From: Porphyrobacter sp. | GTDB lineage: Bacteria > Pseudomonadota > Alphaproteobacteria > Sphingomonadales > Sphingomonadaceae | DNA: 64,000 bases | Direction: 5' to 3' | Assembly: GCA_027531395.1 (NCBI GenBank) | Contig: JAPZRO010000001.1 | Span: forward strand, 186,001-250,000 | Shown here: positions 56,756-64,000 of the stretch, piece by piece | Layout of the letters: each line of letters starts with the position of its first letter | Position numbering within the stretch: position 1 is the stretch's first letter | Notes under the pieces: generated by a model | What the model saw: only the letters and a program-made list of their open reading frames with translations | Databases searched by the model: none | What the model was told of the DNA's origin: nothing | Program-made: the position numbers and the translations under genes

Positions 56756-56815
56756 TCCTATTTGGGCACCGTCAGTTTCAACCCTCTCTCAACCCCATCA
56801 AAAGGACAAACTCCC

Positions 56816-57382
56816 ATGGGTATCATCGGTTCGACCATCCAGCCGTTCACCGCCACCGCCTTCCAGAAGGGCAAGGACTTCTTCACCGTCACCGAGGCGG
56901 ACCTCGCCGGCAAGTGGTCGGTGTTCTTCTTCTACCCGGCCGACTTCACCTTCGTGTGCCCGACCGAACTGGAAGACATGGGCGAGAAGTACGGCACCCT
57001 CCAGTCGATGGGCGTCGAAGTCTACGCCGTCTCGACCGACACGCACTTCAGCCACAAGGCCTGGAGCGACACCTCGGACAAGATCGGCAAGCTGACCTTC
57101 CCGTTCCTGGGCGACCAGAACCACGTGCTGTCGAACAACTTCGGCGTGCTGCGCGAAGGCGTGGGCCTGGCTGACCGTGCGACCTTCGTGGTCGATCCGG
57201 ACGGCGTGATCCAGATCATGGAAATCACCTGCGAAGGCGTGGGCCGCAATGCCAACGAACTGACCCGCAAGATCAAGGCCGCGCAGTATGTGCGTGCCAA
57301 CCCCGGTCAGGTCTGCCCGGCAGCGTGGGAAGAAGGTGCGGACACCCTCGCCCCCTCGCTCGACCTGGTCGGCAAGATCTAA
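56816..57382 (+). CDS. ahpC: Peroxiredoxin AhpC (alkyl hydroperoxide reductase subunit C)
   Basis: 188 aa, typical 2-Cys peroxiredoxin. Peroxidatic Cys48 in [17 protein letters not shown], resolving Cys167 in GQVCPAAWE. Reduces H2O2, alkyl hydroperoxides and peroxynitrite with electrons from AhpF. ATG 56816 matches the family start [11 protein letters not shown]. The downstream ahpF is separated by a 213-bp structured gap. Confidence 0.96.
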   Translation: MGIIGSTIQPFTATAFQKGKDFFTVTEADLAGKWSVFFFYPADFTFVCPTELEDMGEKYGTLQSMGVEVYAVSTDTHFSHKAWSDTSDKIGKLTFPFLGDQNHVLSNNFGVLREGVGLADRATFVVDPDGVIQIMEITCEGVGRNANELTRKIKAAQYVRANPGQVCPAAWEEGADTLAPSLDLVGKI

Positions 57383-57446
57383 GCTTACCGAACCGGCACG
57401 GCGCGCCGCATCCCCCCCTCCCCCCAAGGCGCGCCAGCCGATAAAT

Positions 57447-57550
57447 CCCGAGAGCTTGAATGCCCTCGGGTCGTAGCCGGGACCGGATGTCCCTCCCCCT
57501 CCCCCCCTTTGACGGGCAGGGCGCATCCGGTCCCGTGTTGCCTGAACACG
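57447..57550 (+). other. Structured ahpC-ahpF intercistronic region
   Basis: Three stem-loops in a row: CCCGAG/CTCGGG (57447-57470), GGGACCGGATG/CATCCGGTCCC (57479-57534, perfect 11 bp, loop containing C-rich runs) and CGTGTT/AACACG (57534-57550). None has a U-tract. They may set a lower ahpF level by attenuation or mRNA processing. Confidence 0.55.
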
Positions 57551-57595
57551 GATTACACAAATTCTCGCGCGATCATCCGCGCCCGGAGGACACCC

Positions 57596-59185
57596 ATGCT
57601 CGACGCCGCCATGCAGGCCCAGCTCAAGACCTATCTCGGCAATCTGCGCGAAGGCGTGGAACTGGTCGCCTCGCTGGGCGACTGCGAGAAGTCGCGCCAG
57701 ACGCGCGCGCTGATCGAGCAGATCGCCTCGCTGCATGACCTCGTCACCGCGCGCTTCGACGGCACCGACGCGCGCAAGCCCAGCTTCGTCATCCGCCGCG
57801 CCTCGGACGCCGAGAAGTGGGTGCGCTTTGCCGGCCTGCCGATGGGCCACGAATTCACCTCGCTGGTGCTCGCGTTGCTGTGGGCCGGCGGCCACCCGCC
57901 CAAGGTCGATGCCGATCTGATCGAGCAGGTGCGCGCGCTCGAAGGCGATTGCCACTTCGAGATGTTCTTCTCGCTCTCGTGCCACAACTGCCCCGACGTG
58001 GTGCAGGCGCTGACGCTGATGGCGCTCGAAAACCCGCGCATCACCGCGACGCTGATCGAGGGCGGCACTTTCCAGGCAGAAGTCGAGGCGCGCGACATCA
58101 TGGCCGTGCCGGCGACCTTCCTCAACGGCGAGCCGTTCTACAACGGCAAGATGGAGCTGGCCGAGATTCTCGCCAAGCTCGACAAGAATGCCGATGCCAA
58201 GCAGGCCGAGAAGCTCGCCGCCAAGGCGCCGTTCGAGGTGCTGGTGATCGGCGGCGGCCCGGCGGGTGCGGCGGCGGCGGTCTACACTGCGCGCAAGGGC
58301 TTCAGCACCGGCATCGCGGCAGAGCGCTTCGGCGGGCAGCTGATGGACACGCTCGGGATCGAGAACCTCCCCGGCACCACCTATACCGAAGGCCCGAAGC
58401 TGACCGACAGCCTGAAGAAGCACGTCGGCGAATACGAGATCGACCTGATGGACCTCGCCCGTGCGGTGGAGCTGCGCGCGGCGAAGGACGTGGGCGGCTA
58501 TCACGAGGTCGTGATGGCCAACGGCGCGAGCCTCAAGGCGCGTTCGCTGATCCTCTCGACCGGCGCGCGCTGGCGCAACCTCGGCGTGCCGGGCGAGGCG
58601 GAATATCGCAACAAGGGCGTGGCCTATTGCCCGCACTGCGACGGCCCGCTGTTCAAGGGCAAGCGCATCGCGGTGATCGGCGGCGGCAACTCCGGCGTCG
58701 AAGCGGCGATCGACCTTGCGGGCATCGTCGGTCACGTCACCCTGATCGAATTCGACACCAAGCTTCGCGCCGACGAGGTGCTCCAGCGCAAGCTGCGTTC
58801 GATGCCCAATGTCGAGATCATCACCAACGGCCAGACCACCGAGATCCTCGGCGAGAACGGCAAGGTCAGCGGGTTGGTGGTCAAGAACCGCGCCAATGGT
58901 GACGAACGCCGCATCGACCTCGAAGGCGTGTTCGTCCAGATCGGCCTCGTCCCCAACACCGAATGGCTGCGCGAGACCGGTCTTGAGCTCAGCAAGTTCG
59001 GCGAGATCGTGATCGACGATCACGGTGCCACGAACATCCCCGGCATCTACGCCGCGGGCGACTGCACCACCGTGCCGCACAAGCAGATCGTGGTGGCGAT
59101 GGGCGAAGGGGCCAAGGCCGGCCTCGGCGCCTTCGACTTCCTGATCCGCAACGAGCCGGTCGAGGAAGTCGCGCAGGCGGCTTAA
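57596..59185 (+). CDS. ahpF: Alkyl hydroperoxide reductase subunit F
   Basis: 529 aa flavoprotein that passes electrons from NADH to AhpC. The N-terminal twin thioredoxin-like domain has CHNC ([16 protein letters not shown]); the FAD domain starts [21 protein letters not shown]; the NAD/FAD redox centre is [13 protein letters not shown]; a final [16 protein letters not shown] matches the family. A GGAGGA ribosome site precedes ATG 57596. Confidence 0.96.
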   Translation: MLDAAMQAQLKTYLGNLREGVELVASLGDCEKSRQTRALIEQIASLHDLVTARFDGTDARKPSFVIRRASDAEKWVRFAGLPMGHEFTSLVLALLWAGGHPPKVDADLIEQVRALEGDCHFEMFFSLSCHNCPDVVQALTLMALENPRITATLIEGGTFQAEVEARDIMAVPATFLNGEPFYNGKMELAEILAKLDKNADAKQAEKLAAKAPFEVLVIGGGPAGAAAAVYTARKGFSTGIAAERFGGQLMDTLGIENLPGTTYTEGPKLTDSLKKHVGEYEIDLMDLARAVELRAAKDVGGYHEVVMANGASLKARSLILSTGARWRNLGVPGEAEYRNKGVAYCPHCDGPLFKGKRIAVIGGGNSGVEAAIDLAGIVGHVTLIEFDTKLRADEVLQRKLRSMPNVEIITNGQTTEILGENGKVSGLVVKNRANGDERRIDLEGVFVQIGLVPNTEWLRETGLELSKFGEIVIDDHGATNIPGIYAAGDCTTVPHKQIVVAMGEGAKAGLGAFDFLIRNEPVEEVAQAA

Positions 59186-59189
59186 CTGA

Positions 59190-59275
59190 TGGGGCGCGCC
59201 AGCCTCCGCGAGCGCGCTTCCTCGCTCATGCGACCTGATGGTCGCGTCGCTTCGCGGCTCGCAATGACGAAGCGA
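59190..59275. repeat. Dispersed-repeat-like element (CGTCATTGCGAGC type)
   Basis: On the minus strand it begins CGTCATTGCGAGCCGCGAAG and continues with GCGACGCGACC; inside is a perfect GCGACC-TGAT-GGTCGC hairpin (59230-59245). This sequence type is a well-known dispersed palindromic repeat in many proteobacterial genomes. It sits between ahpF and katG and may terminate ahpF transcription. Confidence 0.65.
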
Positions 59276-59332
59276 ATAATCGCCCCACTCAATCAATTCC
59301 CGCGTTTTAATCGATTGGACGCGCCATCCTGA

Positions 59333-61615
<2,283 letters not shown>

Positions 61616-61650
61616 GCCTATCGTCGAGGCAGGGAAGCCTGACCAGAAAG

Positions 61651-61683
61651 GGGCCTCCGGTGGCGACACCGGGGGCCTTTTTT
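61651..61683 (+). terminator. Rho-independent terminator after katG
   Basis: Stem GGCCTCCGGTG / CACCGGGGGCC (one wobble), loop GCGA, followed by TTTTTT, about 35 bp after the katG stop. Confidence 0.9.
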
Positions 61684-61792
61684 CTATGCCGTCTCCGGTC
61701 CGCCCCCATCCGGCAGCGTTAACGGGGCTTTCACCAGTCGCCGAATAAATACCTGATACCAGTCAATTATTTACCGCTGCAGAGCCGCAAGA

Positions 61793-62626
61793 ATGTCGCT
61801 GATCGATCCCGCATCACTGCCGCTTCTGGCGGACAGCTATCCGCATCATGCGGCAGTGATCCGGCACCATCTCGCTGCCGAGCCGCTGCTCGGCCATGCC
61901 GCGCTGGCCGCCGCCGCACGCGATATGCCGCCTGCGCAGGTCGAGCGGCGGGTGCATGATGCCGCCGATGGTGCGGGCTTCAGCCACCACGCGGACGGAC
62001 GCGATCCGGCGGAAGCGATTGCCGCCGGCGGTGATGACGAGGCGTGGATCATGCTGCGCGGGATCGAACAATTGCCCGCCTATCGCGCGCTGCTCCACCG
62101 CCTGCTGGCCGAACTCGCCCCGGTGATCGCGCCGGCGACCGGGCCGGTGCGCGACATCAAGGGCTTCGTTTTCGTCTCCGCGCCCGGCACCCACACCCCG
62201 TTCCACTTCGATGCCGAGTACAACATCCTGTTCCAGATCGCCGGAACCAAGGTCTTCGCTACCTGCCCGCCCGCCCCGCCGTTCCTCGATCTGGCGCGGC
62301 GCGAGGCCTACCACCTTGCCGGCGAGAACATGCTGTCGTGGGAGCCCGGGTTCGCGGAGGCCGAGCAGCACCACCACCTGATGCCGGGCGATGCGCTGTT
62401 CGTGCCCTTTGCCGCGCCGCACCGGGTGCTGGCCGGCGATGCGCCCTCGGTATCGCTCTCGGTCACCTGGCAGAGCCGCGCCAGCCGCGCCGAGGTCGAG
62501 GCGCTGGCGCTCAATCCGGTGCTGCGGCGCTGGGGCCTGCCGGCGCATGATCCGGCCGAAGCGCGCGGTGCCCCGTGGCTGCGCGCGGCGGCGAGCCGGA
62601 TCGGGCAGCGGATCGGCCTGTTATGA
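61793..62626 (+). CDS. Cupin_8/JmjC-like protein (putative 2OG-Fe oxygenase)
   Basis: 277 aa. Core HTPFHFDAEYNILFQIAGTK contains an HxD metal motif, and the distal His is in FAAPHRVLAGDAPSV. The fold is that of JmjC/FIH-type hydroxylases, with a helical N-terminus. Substrate unknown. Its stop overlaps the next start (ATGA), so it is coupled to a FemAB/CelD-type acetyltransferase. AT-rich sequence with TAAATA/TATTTA arms lies just upstream. Confidence 0.72.
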   Translation: MSLIDPASLPLLADSYPHHAAVIRHHLAAEPLLGHAALAAAARDMPPAQVERRVHDAADGAGFSHHADGRDPAEAIAAGGDDEAWIMLRGIEQLPAYRALLHRLLAELAPVIAPATGPVRDIKGFVFVSAPGTHTPFHFDAEYNILFQIAGTKVFATCPPAPPFLDLARREAYHLAGENMLSWEPGFAEAEQHHHLMPGDALFVPFAAPHRVLAGDAPSVSLSVTWQSRASRAEVEALALNPVLRRWGLPAHDPAEARGAPWLRAAASRIGQRIGLL

Positions 62627-63831
62627 AGCCCCATCCCGAGCCTGCTTTTTTCCCGGCCCCGACCCCCGCCGCCTGGCTGCACCCCGAGCCCCGCGGAGGT
62701 GCTGACGCGCTGACGGTCGATTTCCTGCGGCCCTCGGGCCTGCCCGCCGCCGAGCGCGCGCAATGGGCGCGGCTCAGCGCGCGGGCCGCGCCGGGCAATA
62801 TCTTCGCGCAGGACTGGTTCATGGAGCCCGCCCTGCGCCACTGCGGCGAGGCCGCGACGCTGCGGCTTGCGGTGGTGCGGCAGGGCTCGGGCGAATGGCT
62901 CGGCGCGCTGCCGCTGGTGTTCGAGACCCGCATCGGGCGCTTCCCGCTGCCGGGGCTGCATAGCTGGCGCGCAACCAACCAGTTCCTTGCCACGCCGCTG
63001 GTGCTGCCCGGCGCCGAGAAAGCCTTCTGGCACAGCCTGCTGGCGCGGCTCGACCGCAGCCCGGGCCTCGCACTGGCGCTGTGCTGCGACGATCTGCCGA
63101 TGGATGATCCGGCCACGCTGGCGCTGGTGAGCCTGTGCGCCGAACAGGAGCGGACGATCGAGACGCTCGACCGCTTCGTGCGCCCCGCGCGCCTTTCGGG
63201 GATGCGCAAACCCGGCGACCCGCGCGCCCTGCGCAAGCTCGACCGGCGGCTCGACGGGCTGGAGCGGAAGCTGGCGCAGGCGCTCGGGCCGGTCAGCGTG
63301 GTGATGCACACCGCCGCCGAGGACAGCGAGGCGTGGATCGCCGCCTTCCTCGCGCTCGAACGCGCGGGCTGGAAGGGCCGGGCGCGCAGCGCGCTGGCCT
63401 GTGCGCCGGGCAGCGCCGGGCTGTTCCGCGAGGCGATCCGCCACGGCCACCGGATCGGCGCGGCGCGGCTCGCGAGCCTGCGCGCGGGCGACCGGATCGT
63501 CGCCATGTCGAGCTGGTTCGTCGCCCACGGCCATGGCTTCGGCTTCAAGATGACCCATGACGAGGCATGGCGGCATTGCGCGCCCGGGCGGCTGCTGATG
63601 CGGCGGGTCGGGCGGCTCAGCGCGGGCGAAGCGCCGCTGCTGTTCGATACCTGCGCCCCGGCGGGCACCCCGACCGACGCGCTGTGGCCGGACACGCGCA
63701 CGCTCGGCAGCTTCGCCGTGGCGATCGGCGGGCGCACCCGGCGCGGGGCCCTGCGCGCCCTGCTCGATGCCCGCACCCGCTGGCACGACCGCCACAGACG
63801 GCCGGAGGAAGGGCCTCCCGAAACCGCTTGA
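62623..63831 (+). CDS. FemAB/CelD-type GNAT acetyltransferase
   Basis: 402 aa from an ATG overlapping the preceding stop. Two GNAT-like halves: FAQDWFMEPALRHCGEAATL near the start and the C-terminal GHGFGFKMTHDEAWRHCAPG with LLMRRVGRLS, typical of PF13480 proteins annotated as cellulose-biosynthesis CelD/BcsL-like. Probably acylates a sugar or amino group of an envelope glycan; substrate unknown. Confidence 0.75.
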   Translation: MKPHPEPAFFPAPTPAAWLHPEPRGGADALTVDFLRPSGLPAAERAQWARLSARAAPGNIFAQDWFMEPALRHCGEAATLRLAVVRQGSGEWLGALPLVFETRIGRFPLPGLHSWRATNQFLATPLVLPGAEKAFWHSLLARLDRSPGLALALCCDDLPMDDPATLALVSLCAEQERTIETLDRFVRPARLSGMRKPGDPRALRKLDRRLDGLERKLAQALGPVSVVMHTAAEDSEAWIAAFLALERAGWKGRARSALACAPGSAGLFREAIRHGHRIGAARLASLRAGDRIVAMSSWFVAHGHGFGFKMTHDEAWRHCAPGRLLMRRVGRLSAGEAPLLFDTCAPAGTPTDALWPDTRTLGSFAVAIGGRTRRGALRALLDARTRWHDRHRRPEEGPPETA

Positions 63832-63845
63832 CGCACCCCGCAGGT

Positions 63846-63873
63846 GATATAAATATGATATCATAATTATATC
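63846..63873. promoter_or_regulatory. 28-bp near-perfect palindromic operator
   Basis: Centre TATGATATCATA with outer GATATAA...TTATATC arms; 26 of 28 positions are symmetric. It is the most AT-rich point in a GC-rich neighbourhood and sits 18 bp before the next start codon. It probably binds a dimeric repressor. The regulator is not in view. Confidence 0.7.
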
Positions 63874-63890
63874 GCCTTTGGAGATTCGTC

Positions 63891-64000
63891 ATGTCTTCTG
63901 TTGATACCCCTGCCCTCAATCGCAGCCGCGAAGTCCCGGCCACCACCCAGAGCGGCTATGTCATGCTGCTGGTCAGTCTTGCGCTGGTCGCGGTGGCTGG
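63891..64000 (+). CDS. Start of a membrane protein, possibly SPFH/Band 7 family (partial)
   Basis: ATG 63891 behind TTGGAG. The 36 visible residues are a polar leader (MSSVDTPALNRSREVPATTQ) followed by the start of a membrane helix (YVMLLVSLALVAVAG). This leader-helix arrangement resembles N-termini of SPFH-domain proteins in related genomes, from memory; the remainder is outside the window. Confidence 0.45.
   Translation, partial: MSSVDTPALNRSREVPATTQSGYVMLLVSLALVAVA

Larger units (their letters stand above)
56344..56815. other. 472-bp divergent intergenic region upstream of ahpC
   Basis: No convincing gene. It is noticeably more AT-rich than the surroundings and contains two FNR-like inverted repeats near its left end, an ATATTATTATAC stretch about 270 bp upstream of ahpC, and a TTTTGTGCAGCGCA motif at about 56737. 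The promoter(s) of ahpC should lie here. Confidence 0.7.

Noticed and set aside
56519..56815. Small open frames in the ahpC upstream region
   Set aside because: They have no ribosome sites or recognisable composition and overlap the start of the ahpC frame; the AT-rich DNA is better explained as promoter sequence.

Overview
This window looks like a chromosomal segment from a GC-rich alphaproteobacterium of the Sphingomonadales, most likely Erythrobacteraceae (Erythrobacter or Porphyrobacter type). The basis is the mix of genes: a class I PHA synthase with an AAKK-rich phasin, a PhyR/NepR/EcfG general stress module with an HWE-type kinase, a SigF/NrsF pair, ClpS, LptF/LptG and a sphingomonad-style lipid gene pair. 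This is a judgement from protein character, not a database result. I see no transposase, integrase, phage gene, CRISPR array or rRNA. There is one tRNA (Gln, CTG anticodon).

Layout. 1-5.7 kb: end of an HTH regulator, an AlaC-type aminotransferase, phaC, phasin, clpS and a DUF427 protein. 5.7-8.6 kb: lptF-lptG-GNAT operon. 8.6-11.0 kb: a membrane fatty-acid desaturase divergent from a 391-aa acyl-CoA N-acyltransferase-like protein. 11.0-15.1 kb: a structured intergenic region, then phyR, a CHASE/HWE histidine kinase, nepR and ecfG. 15.1-25.7 kb: mostly housekeeping genes (a urate-oxidase-N membrane protein, a dicarboxylate symporter, glmM, thiD, a LOG protein, tRNA-Gln, ppx-rlmE, a cytochrome c, pheA). 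25.8-33.1 kb: a tightly coupled seven-gene run of DUF4129, DUF4350, MoxR ATPase, DUF58, SpoIIM-like, RDD and a class A beta-lactamase lipoprotein.

33.1-46.3 kb: an isoaspartyl peptidase, GNAT and SDR proteins, an esterase, a sigma factor/anti-sigma pair with a matching promoter, ispG-thioredoxin-like-mntP, a histone-deacetylase-family protein, a flavoprotein and two different L,D-transpeptidase-family proteins. 46.4-56.3 kb: an EamA transporter, acnA, a rhodanese lipoprotein, a 2OG oxygenase, an extremely Ser-rich protein with a PEP-CTERM-like tail, ruvA-small ORF-ruvB, aroC and a small Cys-tailed protein under FNR-like sites. 56.3-61.7 kb: the peroxide-defence block ahpC, ahpF and katG. 61.8-64 kb: a cupin/JmjC-like protein coupled to a FemAB/CelD-type acetyltransferase, then the start of a membrane (possibly SPFH) protein behind a 28-bp near-perfect palindrome.

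Themes. Three regulatory circuits can be read from the DNA: GSR (PhyR-NepR-EcfG), SigF-NrsF with a GTAACC-N16-CGTA promoter, and a TTTTGTGC/GCACAAAA operator shared by the phasin and ahpC upstream regions. Nothing here is an obviously new defence or mobile system. The least explained parts are the MoxR/DUF58/beta-lactamase operon, the large hairpin upstream of phyR, the Ser-rich sorted protein, and the FNR-site-associated 90-aa protein.
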